From Cercophora sp. LCS_1 (Eukaryota > Ascomycota > Sordariomycetes > Sordariales > Lasiosphaeriaceae), in assembly GCA_036250225.1 (NCBI GenBank), contig JAPZLL010000009.1, positions 186,001 through 250,000 on the forward strand: a DNA stretch of 64,000 nt, written 5' to 3'. Shown piece after piece: positions 36,063 through 46,867 of this stretch. Under the pieces are notes generated by a model. It worked only from the letters and a program-made list of their open reading frames with translations, did no database searches and was not told the DNA's origin. Both the position numbers and the translations under genes were made by a program. Each line of letters opens with the position of its first letter. Position 1 is the stretch's first letter.

Positions 36063-37153
36063 TCAAGGCTGGCGCCCCTCCCTCCTCATGTGCTCCCTCA
36101 CAGAGCTGGAGGGAGAGGCCGGTGTCCCAACTGAGGGCAGGCTCAATGGCGTTTGTCCACCGTTTTGTGTGTGAGGTGGCGTGGGGAGTTGGCTCCACAA
36201 GTGGCCTTGTTCGCGCGTGATTCCCAGTCCTGTATCGGGTTGGCGTTGGCTTGTCCAGCATTTTCTCCAGAGCAGAAAACCGATGATGCTCAGAAGGAGA
36301 ACACCACCACCGACAATGCCGCCGATCATGGGTCCGTTGTTTTGGTTTGGCTCTGGCTTGTTGGCCGGGTCTGTCGGGCGCGAGTTCGACACGCCCGACG
36401 AGTCCGAAGGGAGAGAGCTCAAAGTCGGGCCGGACGTGGAACCAGATATGGTTGGGGAAGTCTGGAAATGTGGCAAAAGCGTGGCTGCGAGGAGGCCGGA
36501 CCCAACAGTCGTTACCGCGGGTATTGTCACGCCGGTCGTTGCACAGAGCCATGATGTGGCGGTTATGGTACTCATCTTCACTTCCAACTTGACGCACTTG
36601 CTCTCGGTCGTGGTGGTGACACCTGTCGTTGTATAGGTCAAATAGGTCGACTGGGCACTGTCATACGAGGAAGTGGTAGTCGTGACTGTCCAATTAGCTG
36701 TGTACGTGCTGTTACGGTCAGTTCAAGGGGCTGGAAAGAAAGCACGTCCGCCGGGATGCCACGTACCAGGTCTGGGCCCACTTGTCTTTCGGCGTCAGCG
36801 GATTGAAAGAAGAGCTGTCGTAGCAGGTCGTGAAATATTCGCAGGCGAATTCCCCGATCGATTTGGCCTCTGGGCCGCAGCAACCAACAACGTCAGGGTA
36901 CACCAAGCCGCAAGTGGACGATGGAACGGAACATTTGATAGGTGCATCTGTGACCAGATTAGCGAGGCTGACGGGCTTGTCCCAGGGCGCAAGGCTGGTA
37001 CTGACTGGCATCTCCACCGTGTTCTCCGCTCACCCATCCGCAGTAGTCCCGGCCAATATCCCGACCGTGCAGTGTGTTGAGCCCCGCGATGGCCACATCG
37101 CTCCGGCTTGGCCCTTGTGTGATTGGAGTTGGATGAAGTGAGCCGACTGCCAT
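36063..37153 (-). CDS. Cys-rich single-pass membrane protein (N-terminus uncertain)
   Basis: Three exons (37153-37018, 36947-36767, 36708-36063; introns 70 and 58 bases) give 320 residues and whole codons. The outer part has a Cys pattern beginning DYCGWVSG, then a Cys-containing block ending VVGCCG, and CEYFTTCYDSSSFNP. I associate this layout with fungal cell-surface proteins of unknown function. A Ser/Thr-rich stalk follows, then one membrane helix (MIGGIVGGGVLLLSIIGFLL) and a Pro/Ser/Gln-rich cytosolic tail. The layout fits a wall-stress sensor or other surface receptor, but no WSC or CFEM domain is seen. A signal peptide is missing from the start used. An upstream exon beginning at ATG 37373, with hydrophobic SSFPLHLFLTVTSI, may supply it, but I could not settle the join. 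Confidence 0.6.
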
Positions 37154-38510
37154 TCTGTTCTTCGCATGCTCAGGTCTGTCCCGTGACCGTGATGCGGTAA
37201 AAATAGGACAGGGAGCGGGAACGATAGGGCTGGCATGAGAAGTTGAGTGGCATGTGTCTGTATGTCGACACCTCAGGGGTGGTGATGGGCTTGGAGATTG
37301 AGGTCACAGTGAGGAAGAGGTGCAGAGGAAAACTCGATTGCAAAGATACTGCTGGTTTGTCGAAGGGGGCCATGTCTTGATTTATACACAAGTGTGCGGC
37401 AGTCGTTCGGATGTTGTGCAGGGGTGCCGTCGCAAAGGCATGGATGGACCTGGAAGCACCTGACTGCCGCGGCTATTTTCGAGCAAAATCGTTCTTCAGT
37501 CCTGGGTCTAAGCGCCAACGATTCCACCAGGTGGGGTTGGGGGAGACTGTGGAAATTGTTGGCCGGTTTGTTGACTAGGATTGTTTTTTTTTGGGGTCTC
37601 TGCAGTGCGGCCAGTCGCCTGCACTCAGGGTTCATCCTCTGACGTTTTTGCTTTCTCCCTTGACTTTCCTCCCCGACGGGGGATGGAAGCCGAGCGGGAA
37701 GCGCCGAGATCGTCGGACCCAGCTCATTCTGCGGCCAATCGATTCTGCACAGACAATAACAAAGCAAGCGTTGCTGTGGTTTAATTTGGCTTTGCGGATG
37801 CACTCCCCGGCGCAAACTTTTGGATCGCCTGGGGGGAACCCTGGGTTAAAGTAGTTCGAACCTCTGTTGTGAGGTCCACACGAGAACGTGATCGTGCCAG
37901 TTCAATGATGCTGCAGGTCGAGATACCAATTGGCTTCTGGAAGTTGAAGGCGCAATTGATACCTCCTTCAGGCCGACACTTTCCCAGTTTCCTAGTTTCC
38001 CTGGTTTCCGGGAGGACTGTCCGCTGAAAACCCCGGGAGACACGTCCCGTGGCGGGTACCGGGGGCGAGAACGAAGGGATGGCAGCTTGGCACCCCACGC
38101 ACCCCCACGCGGGTGCCGGCAGCGGTCGCTGATGCGGGTTGTGCTTTCGGCGTGGTTTTCGGCCCCACTTGGTCGCGACTCCGATTGATCACGGCAACTG
38201 CTGGGAGCATTGGTTGACAGCTAGCTGTTTGTTGGCTCATCAATGTGTCATCATTTTCGCATCATGTTCCGAGCACCGGACTCCATGAGCACAAAAACCA
38301 CCAACGCGCCAACCACAAATGACGCGCATCGCGACCATCATACCGTCAATTGCAAAATGCAAACCAAGTGCCAAGAGGACCCAGTTCGCTGTTTCCCTCG
38401 GCAGTAGAATCACGCACAATCTGCATCAAGCCATCGACTCATCTCAGCCATCCCACCCGTCAGCTCAAGTCAGCCAGCCAGGACAGGATCTGGACATCAC
38501 CACAACCAAA
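37154..38510. other. Divergent intergenic region
   Basis: Holds the possible upstream exon of the Cys-rich membrane protein (near 37373) and the leader of the WW-domain gene. The frame upstream of 38511 is open but low in complexity and is treated as 5' leader. Confidence 0.45.
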
Positions 38511-39317
38511 ATGGCAAACAATCCTCCCTCCCCACCCCCGACCTACGAACAAGCAACCGCCCTCCCCCACACCCAACGCAATACCATCCCCCTCCGCGCC
38601 CGCCGCTCCATGGAAGACGAACTCCGTCCCCTCCCCCCAGGCTGGATCCGCTCCTACGATCCCCAAACCCACCACCAATTCTTCGTCGATACAACGACGC
38701 ACCCACCGCGTTCCATCTGGCACCACCCGCTCGACGACCCATCCATCACTTCGCAAACCCACCAGCCGTCCCAACTCCGCGCCTCAACCCCCGATATGGC
38801 ATCCGAACCCACAGACTCCGATTCACCCGCCAAACACACCCTCGGTCGGAAAATCAAGGATCATATCACTGGTACGACGCATGAGCAGCGTGTCGCGGAA
38901 CGGAAGAGAAGGGAGGAGCATGAGAAGGAGGTGTATAGACAACATTTAGCGTTTAGAAAGGCGTTTGGCGAGGGGATGGTTAGTGGGGAGCCGGCTTTGT
39001 TGGGTAGGGATGAAAACGAACAAGAGGTTTTTCTGGAGCCGGTTGGGCGGGCGTATCCTGGTGTTGTTGGGGTGAGTCGGGTTGGGCCGTTTTTGGAGGA
39101 GGTGAGGTATCGGGAGGGGATGAGGCCGGGACGGGACGGGAGGTATTTGAGGGCTGTTGGAGCGGGACAGCAGGGTGGGTATGAGGGTGGGTGGGAGAGG
39201 CCTGTTGGTCGGTATGGGAGACCTGTTGGGGTTGGGTTTGGCGGTGGGAGGGGGATGATGCTTGCGCCGTTGTTGGGGGGTGTGGTTTTGGCAGGGCTGG
39301 TTGGGGGGTTGGTGTGA
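38511..39317 (+). CDS. WW-domain protein with its own PPxY motif
   Basis: A single exon of 268 residues. The ATG at 38511 is chosen because it begins a compact protein with the PY motif PPPTY near residues 8-12. A WW domain at about residues 41-75 contains LPPGWIRSYDPQTHHQFFVD and retains the second Trp and the closing Pro (SIWHHP). A charged helical segment follows (ERKRREEHEKEVYRQHLAF). The end is Gly/Arg-rich and closes with a hydrophobic run (MMLAPLLGGVVLAGLVGG) that could be a membrane tail anchor. Having both a WW domain and a PPxY ligand suggests self-association or docking to Nedd4/Rsp5-type ligases. That is inference. Confidence 0.8.
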   Translation: MANNPPSPPPTYEQATALPHTQRNTIPLRARRSMEDELRPLPPGWIRSYDPQTHHQFFVDTTTHPPRSIWHHPLDDPSITSQTHQPSQLRASTPDMASEPTDSDSPAKHTLGRKIKDHITGTTHEQRVAERKRREEHEKEVYRQHLAFRKAFGEGMVSGEPALLGRDENEQEVFLEPVGRAYPGVVGVSRVGPFLEEVRYREGMRPGRDGRYLRAVGAGQQGGYEGGWERPVGRYGRPVGVGFGGGRGMMLAPLLGGVVLAGLVGGLV

Positions 39318-39617
39318 CGCCTTTGGGAGGGAGGTTTTTTTTTGGGGGAGTTTGTGTGGTGGGTTTAGGGGTTCAGGGCTTCAGGGCTTCAAGGTTGACG
39401 GCTTTTGTATCTAAACTGGTTGATATTTTGCGAGATTGAGAATGAGAGAAGCACAGGTTCCTATGCGCCAAGGCTCTTTGATCATTGTAACAAAGTACCT
39501 AACGAGTTTCAATGACATGTTTGGGTGAGTTGCTCAGGCACGGAATCGGTCTGATGTCCTGTGCGGCGGGCCCTGCAACTCCAAGTAAATGAATTTTGGC
39601 GCCAAATTAGCGTATTC
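39318..39617. other. Intergenic
   Basis: 3' flank of the WW-domain gene and upstream of the tRNA. Nothing else recognised. Confidence 0.6.
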
Positions 39618-39701
39618 GCCCTTGTAGCTCAGTGGTAGAGCGCAGCACTTGTATGAACTCATCGTATGCTGAGGTCTCAGGTTCAATCCCTGGCGGGGGC
39701 A
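39618..39701 (+). tRNA. tRNA-Thr(UGU) with a 12-base intron
   Basis: The cloverleaf folds completely: acceptor stem GCCCTTG with CGGGGGC (two G-U pairs), D stem GCTC/GAGC, anticodon stem CAGCA/TGCTG, T stem TCAGG/CCTGG, discriminator A at 39701. The anticodon TGT is at 39650-39652. Twelve extra bases (39654-39665) sit one base 3' of the anticodon, the standard nuclear tRNA intron position. The mature length is 72 before CCA. A box TAGCTCAGTGG and B box GGTTCAATCCC are present, and a T-run follows at about 39710 as Pol III terminator. Confidence 0.95.
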
Positions 39702-40203
39702 GCCATCCATTTTTGTCATAGGTCTCACCTAGAATTCACTTCACGGTTCCGGAAGTTCTTTTCTCATGGCGGCGATAAAATTGTTGCTTTGGACTTGGCT
39801 GAGTTGGGCGTCAAAGGGGACTGAGGTGAAGTGACACCTCTGGTTGGCTCTCCATATTCAGCGCCCCGTTAGCAACCTCTAACGGTGGGGAGACGGGGGC
39901 TGTTGTGCTGTCTATCAGACTTGGAATGGTAAGCTTCGGCGAGTTTATCAGTTCTTTTGGGGGTTCTTCTTGTTCCCAGTTCGACCTGGACCTAGACCTG
40001 GACCTTTTGAGGCTGTGTGATGCCAAGCCACGTCCGGCCTGAGGTTCCGGCCATCGTGCAGCATGCAGCAAGAGAGGGGCGGAGGCGCAGTTTTCAGCTG
40101 GTCGATATGCGCGAAACACCTAATAATCGGGCGCTGCCATCCTCATGTTTCTCATCAGGCTCTGGTCTTCATTTCCCAATCTGCTTGTGTTTGAACCACC
40201 ACA
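39702..40203. other. Intergenic, promoter of the Ras-association gene
   Basis: About 500 bases with the tRNA T-run terminator near 39710 and a pyrimidine-rich leader before the ATG at 40204. No gene. Confidence 0.6.
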
Positions 40204-41895
40204 ATGGCCGAACTCGCGGCGAGCATCATCGGCATCATCTCAGCCGGATCCAAGGTCGCCCTCATTCTGTCAACCGTCGCATCCGACGTTGGATCCGCAG
40301 GCAAGGAAGCCCAAGTCGTTGCGCGTGAAGTCCGATCGTTTTGCGCCGTCCTGCGAGGAATCACCAAGACGGTTGACGATGTTATTGGCAACGCCGAACA
40401 GATGGAACATTGCAGAGATGTTATCTCCGAAATGACCGACGTCTCACGGGAGATGTTCATCGAGATCCTCAACCTCACCGAGGACCTGCAAAAGGCAGCA
40501 TGGGGAAGCCGGGCTGCGGATGCCACGGGAAACGACGCAAGTCCCAGACTGAACCTCGCTCGGAGGATCAAATGGGCCTTCAGCAAGCCGAAACTCACCT
40601 TCTTGAGGAGCGCGATTGAGGCCTACAAAGCCGACCTCAATTTGGTTCTGGGGACAATCCAGGTAGCTCAGGGACTGGCGTCAAAGTCGTCGGCGGGAGT
40701 GTCCTCGCCTGTAACGAGTCAACAGCTTCAACGGGCGAGCCAAGACCTCGAGCAATTGGTCTCGGATTATCAAGCCAGTCTGCAGGATCTTGAGGCTACA
40801 CGGGATACTTTGGATGATGCCGAGGATCAGGGGCCTCTTTTCTCCGCAGCAGGCGACATGCTGGGAGAGACGGAAGCAGACAAGCGAGTGCTGTCGATGA
40901 TCGAAAGCATCCGGAGCGAGGTCAACAGCTTGCACTCGGCATCATCGAGGGTGAACTCAATGGCCTCATCCAGCATCTACGAGTCACTATCCAGGAACAG
41001 CGTCCGGCTCTCTCTCCTGGCCGACAATCTGCCACTTCCCAACGCCCCTTTTATGCAGAATCTTGGACGGATATCCAGAAGAATGAGCCTCCAAAGTCGG
41101 GCTGGCCCGCCTCGGCCTTCCAGCATTCTTCCTTCCGTTCAGGAGGCCAACAGAGATGGTTCCTGGACAAGCGGGAGCCAAGCTCTCCAGGACATGGAGA
41201 AATGGCCTCGTTCAACCAGCCATGCTCTTACTAGAGAGGCGTTATCCATGATTGCCCAGCTCCGCGGCCCGTTGAACACAATGGACCCAAGAACCCGCCA
41301 GGCCTTTTACACCTGGGTTGGGCTTGTCACGCGGGATTTGACTTCTCGTCGACCGGATCAAGCGCAACAATACCTTTCAAAACTGTCGTCTAAGGCAGAG
41401 GAAATGAGGGGACCCACCCGGCCGTTGTCTCTGCTTCCGCCAAGTCCCTCCAGCGCGGGACTACAACCCAGTCGCCGGTCGCCAAGTCCAGCCAAGTCTC
41501 CCAACGACCTCAACCAAGCGTTGTCTGTCTCTCGCTCCCGGTCGCCCGGCAGATCTCCAGATTTCACTTCTCCAAATCAGGCTACAGGCGACCCGGGAGA
41601 CCCGGGAGACCAGGGGATGGTGGAAATTTTCAAAACGTTCCGGGTCTCCCTGGATGACCCCTGTTACAAAGTCATACCCGTTGCCCTGAAGAAATACCAG
41701 ATCACAGCTCCTTGGCAAGAGTATCAGTTATACATTGTGTGGGATGGTGAGGAGCGGCTGGTTGGCTTGAACGAGAAGCCCCTAATCCTTTTTAAGCAAT
41801 ATGACAAGGAAGGCAAGAAGCCAATGTTTATGTTGCGCAAGATTGTCAACGGTGCAACTGTCCCTGCTTACGATCCACCTGGTGGGATCATCTAG
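40204..41895 (+). CDS. Fungal N-terminal-domain protein with a C-terminal Ras-association (RA) domain
   Basis: An intronless frame of 563 residues. The N-terminal ~230 residues are helical (MAELAASIIGIISAGSKVAL, then SFCAVLRGITKTVDDVIG) and resemble the fungal N-terminal helical domain found in front of NACHT or ankyrin regions. A Ser/Pro/Arg-rich linker (SPSPAKSPND, RSRSPGRSPD) follows. The C-terminal ~80 residues form an RA-like fold (KTFRVSLDDPCYKVIPVALK, YQLYIVWDGEERLVGLNEKP, FKQYDKEGKKPMFMLRK), similar to the RA domain of the MAPK adaptor Ste50. By analogy it could bind a small GTPase such as Ras or Cdc42. No SAM domain is present, so it is not a Ste50 orthologue. Degraded pieces of the same RA C-terminus lie at 42.1 kb and 46.8 kb. 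Confidence 0.8.
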   Translation: MAELAASIIGIISAGSKVALILSTVASDVGSAGKEAQVVAREVRSFCAVLRGITKTVDDVIGNAEQMEHCRDVISEMTDVSREMFIEILNLTEDLQKAAWGSRAADATGNDASPRLNLARRIKWAFSKPKLTFLRSAIEAYKADLNLVLGTIQVAQGLASKSSAGVSSPVTSQQLQRASQDLEQLVSDYQASLQDLEATRDTLDDAEDQGPLFSAAGDMLGETEADKRVLSMIESIRSEVNSLHSASSRVNSMASSSIYESLSRNSVRLSLLADNLPLPNAPFMQNLGRISRRMSLQSRAGPPRPSSILPSVQEANRDGSWTSGSQALQDMEKWPRSTSHALTREALSMIAQLRGPLNTMDPRTRQAFYTWVGLVTRDLTSRRPDQAQQYLSKLSSKAEEMRGPTRPLSLLPPSPSSAGLQPSRRSPSPAKSPNDLNQALSVSRSRSPGRSPDFTSPNQATGDPGDPGDQGMVEIFKTFRVSLDDPCYKVIPVALKKYQITAPWQEYQLYIVWDGEERLVGLNEKPLILFKQYDKEGKKPMFMLRKIVNGATVPAYDPPGGII

Positions 41896-43121
41896 TGTGA
41901 ACACGGCCGAGCATGGAGGCGACGTTGCGGATATAGTGTATTGTACATCAGGCAGCATCCATAATGTTTGCCTCATGACTATGCGGGCTCGATAGTTGTG
42001 AGGGAGATGGGAATGCTACGATTCATTGGTACAATACAAGGTGGAAAACCGCAGAAAAGAGGAGCATTAGGGGGGCAATGGGCGGGTCATTTTGCACAAT
42101 TTTGCACAACTTAAAGCACCGCGTATACACAAAGACCGCTGGGAGCGCATGGTCGGACTGGAAGAGAGGCCACTGGCTCTTCCCGTTCGGCTGGAAAACG
42201 AGGGGAGGATGTCGTTCTTCATGTTGGACAAGGCGTATCGGAGTGTCAACCTACCTGCTTCTCGGTATTCGGGATTTTTGTAGTCTAGTCACGCCTTGAG
42301 ATGTAGGAACCTGCTGCGTTGCCCTCTTACACCGCTAGATGAGCGACTACCGCAGGGTCTTGCTTGCTACCTCTTCCGACGAGTGTCTGTCCCACAAAGG
42401 ATACGAAGCGTGCAGGCTAATGTTAAGAGAGGGTGAGGATAAGGGTGTGTTGCAGCCGGCTTGTGCAATGCTAGCCTGGTAATATAGGGTAAAGGTGACG
42501 ACCGTTACCCACGACAAGTGTATTGGCCTGCCATCTATTTCTAACTAAGCATATGTTAAGGCAGAGTGAAGTACTGACCTTGATGGGGCCTGGCTTCTCA
42601 TTAAGTTCCCAGCCTGTTAAATTGGGGTTTCGGTATAAGATGAGGTGTCCGCTCTCCCAGGATGGCTTATTCACCCGGGATCAGCCGTTCGCTTGGGACC
42701 TGAGGAAGAAGAAAACGGCCGGCGGCACACGAGTGCCTAGCAGTGGTTCCGAGTTGCCTAGGGCATCGCAGCCTTCCAGTGTTGCAACGGACGTGTCGGA
42801 GAGCAATAGCCTTTGCTATTAGCAGCGAAATGCTTAAGCGGGGGCAAAAACGCTAGCTTGACCCGGGGATAGATATACGTGAGCTAGATCTCGGATATGG
42901 CACCCTCTTTTCTAGAGTCAACTTCTCCTATGAAAGTTATAACACCATGGGTGTCAGTTGACGATTCTGTACGGAGTTCCGCCCCTGCTCCGCAAACCGA
43001 ACCCACTCCACGCGAACCCCGCCGCCGTCTAACAGACATTTTTCAAGCATTCATCGAGCGAGACACCTCGTGGACTCCCATCAACTGCCCATGTATTCAA
43101 GCACGCCCGCCCATCAATACT
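41896..43121. other. Intergenic with degraded sequence
   Basis: Apart from the RA-like remnant at 42140-42283, I find only short frames without recognisable domains. The stretch 42523-42822 is open on the plus strand, but its translation is unremarkable. Confidence 0.45.
42140..42283 (+). pseudogene. Remnant of an RA-domain C-terminus
   Basis: The plus-strand reading WERMVGLEERPLAL, then ENEGRMSFFMLDK, aligns residue by residue with EERLVGLNEKPLIL, then DKEGKKPMFMLRK in the intact RA protein some 400 bases upstream. No start, no N-terminal domain and no flanking exon are seen. It looks like a local duplicate that has decayed. DNA similarity is visible but far from identical, so the duplication is not recent. 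Confidence 0.5.
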
Positions 43122-45894
43122 TCAACCCCCGCAAACCCCCCCAGATAATCTGCTTTCCCTAACAGCACAACCTGCGCCCTCAAAATTGCTAAACACCGTC
43201 TCGATCCCCTCATCTTCCTTGCCTTCTATGTCTTCGGGGGTGATGGATTTGAGTACCTCAATCGTGATATCGCACCGCGCGATGAGGTCGTCCATTGTGG
43301 CAACGTTGTCTTGCCCGCGAGCAGCCCGAGGCGGAAATCCACCTCGCTCGACATAGCGCCCTGGCGTGATATTGGCTAAGGATTGCCGTCCAGCCATGAA
43401 TCCATCACTCTTGTCATCCTGAGGCTGCTCACGGTCGACTTCCATGTCAGTAAGTTGATCAGTCGAGATGCTGTCTGATTCCCACTCATCGAAGTATTCT
43501 TTGTAGACGCATCCGAACTCGCAAAGGCATAGAGTTTGGAATGCAGCACGACACTTTCCGTCGTCCATTGGGCTAACCCAAAATTCGTCATTCCAATACG
43601 GGCACCGCTCTTCGCGACCCTTCCACAGCGACTCAAAGTCGTCGCGCGTGTAAGTATCCGTGTATTTGGCGGACCTCGGGTACCCGTTTCTGAAGTCTTG
43701 AACGCCGTAGCCGCAAGTGTCTAGGACGGCGTCCCAAAGGTCCCCTGGAAAGGACCAATTGCGTTCAAATTTGACGTGACAAGTCTGTGAATAGGCAATG
43801 TGAGAGACGGAGTACCCATGGTTGTCTTCTGCGTTCACAACGGCTCCCCGATTGATCAAAAACGCCAATGAATCATGCCAGTCCTGCAGTGTTAGAGGCT
43901 CAATAGAGTTGGAGAAAAAGCTGTGCAGGCAAGTTTTTCCATTGAGAACTCGATCATGAACAGAGCTCCCATTATCTAAGAATAGAAGTAACACTTCGAT
44001 ATTAGTTCGTGAATCGAATGGATTCTTCTCATCACGGCGCCCTTCGTCTTTTGCCTGGCAGGCCGCAAGAAAATGTGTTGAGCCAAGGTGATCTCGTTGC
44101 TGTGGATCGATAAAGTGCCCGGCAAGGGTGAAGATGTGATGAAGATGCTTTTGTGTGTTCTAAGGTAGGAAGTTCAGTATGGTTGTTAATCTTAGGTATG
44201 AATCGAGACTCTTACTGTTAAGTCGCGCGACAAGATAAAGATAACTGGGATGTAGCGGGAAATGCCCAAGGTTGGATCAGCGCCAGCTTGAAGGAGGGCT
44301 TTGAAAACCCTACCCGGGTCGGCCCTGTCAGCGGCAAGATGTAGCGGGGTGGTTCTGCATTAAAGACATTGGTGAGGATCGGATTGCGGCAGTTGTAGAG
44401 CGGACTCAACCGTACTCGCCAATGCCACCGTTTGCCGCGATCTCGTCAATATCGAATCCATACTTGATCGCAAACTCGCAAATCCCAATCTGTCCAGCCC
44501 GGGCGCCGTGCTGAACGAAAATTGATGTGAGCGGTCCTGCAAACAGTGAGGGAGTGAAGCATGGGGACACGCATGAAGTATAGACCAGCCATTCTCGTCT
44601 CGGTCCTGAAGGCTTGCCTGACCGCTTCCAATAAGGTCAAGGATGGCTTGAATATTTCCTTCTGCAGCCAACGCGAAGATTGGCGAGTCGTTGGCAACGA
44701 TGTTGTGGACAGCCAATTTTGGAATGATTGTCAAGTAGCTGCTAGGATTGATCTGAGTTTGGTTGACAGATATGACGAGGTTGGACTTCTTTCCGGGGAG
44801 CTGAAAGACAACCTTTGCGGCGAAATCCCTGGTCCTTTCGCAACCTGAGTTATCACGGGGTTGCTTCGTCCTGCGGTTTGCATGTAGCGTCAAGAGGTTG
44901 CCACCTGTCATCTCAATCACCTTGCGCTTCCGGTCCTGTCGTAACATCACTCCCGGGCCACTCTCTGAGATGGCCTGGGGTGAGCCTACACTGAATTAGA
45001 CTAGAAAGGCATCTGGGCTGAAAGGAATCCTACTGGTGCTGTTGATAGCAATCTTAGGCGCAGAGATCAGAACGTTGCGGACGATCTCCAACTCTCTGGA
45101 GACATCAGAAGCAGGCTCATGACAGTCTGCATCGCAGTGGCAGTTGCCGGCTTCTGACTCCGTGCCCTCAGCTGACTGTAGGAGAGCTTCAAGATCCTTG
45201 ATCATATGCCGTGCATCGTCCGTTTCGATGATGTCTTCCTCTCCACCAATGGACTCGACAAGTCCAGCGATGCATTGCTCAAGCTCCAGGCGAACGGTAG
45301 GGGCTTCTAGATGGTTGCTAGTTGCGGTCCTGTCAACGGGCAAGGGTATTGCTTGGGTAACAGCAGTGGCTGGGCTTAGGCCGGCGGTGAGATGCGACAC
45401 TTGATCCTTAATCTGATGTAGGACGGCGGTGATTTCGGACAACTGGCTTGGTGATGCTGACATATGCACGGTCTGTACGTGCGACACGTTGAGATGAAGG
45501 CTCAGTATCAAGAAATGGCTGTGGATCTGGCTCTGCATCTGTATGAGGTCTTTGTCTTTGAAGGAGGTTTTCAGCTTCTTCCAGAACTTGCCGACGCGTC
45601 GGTCTGCGGGTGAGATGTGCAGGCCCCGAATCTTCACCTTGATGGCGTCCATGTCTGGCCGCATCGACTCGCCGCCAACTCCAGAGACTTCGCGCTTTGC
45701 TCGTCTACAGTATCACAGTTTAGGTTTGATAGCCGCTCCAAGATGTCCTGCAGCTGGGCGATGTTGCTGACGAGATGATGAAGGCTTTGCGGGCCATCCT
45801 TAACGGCCGAGAACACCTGGTAGATGGCCTTGGCTGATTGGAAAGCGAGTGCCACGAAGGGCAAGACGCTGGCGCCTACAGCGAGCGGCTCCAT
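43122..45894 (-). pseudogene. Disrupted ankyrin-repeat protein with fungal N-terminal domain
   Basis: The order of pieces matches a large fungal ankyrin family. An N-terminal helical domain begins at ATG 45894 (MEPLAVGASVLPFVALAF), followed by KKLKTSFKDKDL, a basic segment (DRKRKVIEM), and ankyrin units (SPIFALAAEGNIQAILDLI, TTPLHLAADRADPGRVFKAL, LLLFLDNGSSVHDR). The C-terminus reads DLWDAVLDTCGYGVQDFRNG. Introns at 45033-44965, near 44.4 kb and near 44.2 kb restore phase, but two breaks do not. One is an apparent one-base deletion near 45655 (ASRCGQ runs into another frame before DMDAIKVKI). The other is near 44.55 kb, where every GT-AG option gives a stop or wrong phase. Either the gene is inactivated or the assembly has indels there. 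Confidence 0.6.
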
Positions 45895-46867
45895 CGAGGA
45901 TCATGAAGTTGGAAATGAAGCAATGAAAGGGTTGAGGAGAAGCCGATGGCTTGGGCGGATTCTCCGATGTACGATGTGAGAGGAAATTTCAGCAAGTGTC
46001 TGGCGCGTCTGGGGCGGATGGAATTGAGCGGTGAGAAGGTTTAATCTGAATCACGCGACACTTGGAGAAGAGGTACGCGGCAAGGCAGATTGCAACCTCC
46101 CTGCTCGGAGCAAACCGGCAGCATACTCAGGCGCTCTTGGGCCGGCATAAATCGGGCGGGTGAGACGGGAGTTTCCAGCCAATCGTCGGTTGATGCAGCG
46201 AATCAGGAATTCAATTCTCTGCACCTCTTCACCAAGCTCCTTCCCTAGATCTCATTGGACAATGCGATTGTGGTGTTGACACTGACAAGAGATGCGAGAA
46301 AACCGGCCCCAATACTTGGGGCTATGGCGGCTTTCTCTCCCGGAGCCGGGTCCTAGTCAAAAACACCAATGACGTCAGGTTAACGCAGGGGTTTTGCGTT
46401 GTAAAAGAACTTTTTCCGCAGGTTACACCTTCTGGCTTCCTGACTATATATATATCACAAAAGGCCTCCGTGGGAGGCTTCATCAAGACACAACCCGAGC
46501 TCTTGAGGAGTGGTCTCAGCAATATGAAGACAGCGAATGCTCTGAGGTTTTTCTTTGCATGAGGGACATTCTGGGCGAGGAGCATCCGGGCGCTCCAAAG
46601 TTTTTCGAGCTAGTGCGGTAATATCTTGAGCGTGAGGAGCATTGGCAGTCCCACAAGTTCCTAGATAAACATCTTGGAGTTCAACATTCCGCGACTGAAC
46701 ACGCGAAGCGGGATGCGGTGGCCCACCAACGGCTTCAGGACGCAGCCAAGGACTTCGGAAGGCTGAGGTTCTGATGGGTGTGAACTATGCAACAGTCCCT
46801 GCTGTTCAGCTACCTGGTGGGGTCCTCTAATTGGTTTCAACATGGTGTGGGAAGTGAGCCTCAGAAC
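45895..46867. other. Intergenic with a gene fragment
   Basis: Upstream DNA of the ankyrin gene, then a fragment on the plus strand (see 46480-46830), then the 3' end of the PTH11-like gene. Confidence 0.5.
46480..46830 (+). pseudogene. 3' remnant of a gene related to the RA-domain protein
   Basis: The reading EWSQQYEDSECSEVFLCM, then PKFFELVR, continues after a TAA stop in the same frame as YLEREEHWQSHKFLDKHLG and EHAKRDAVAHQRLQDAAKD. After a frame change, 46783-46830 reads NYATVPAVQLPGGVL and a stop. That last piece matches the end of the RA protein (NGATVPAYDPPGGII, stop) at 9 of 15 residues and 36 of 48 bases by my count. The in-frame TAA and the frame change mark it as non-functional. 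The middle part is not in the intact RA protein, so the source gene was a relative, not an exact copy. Confidence 0.45.
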
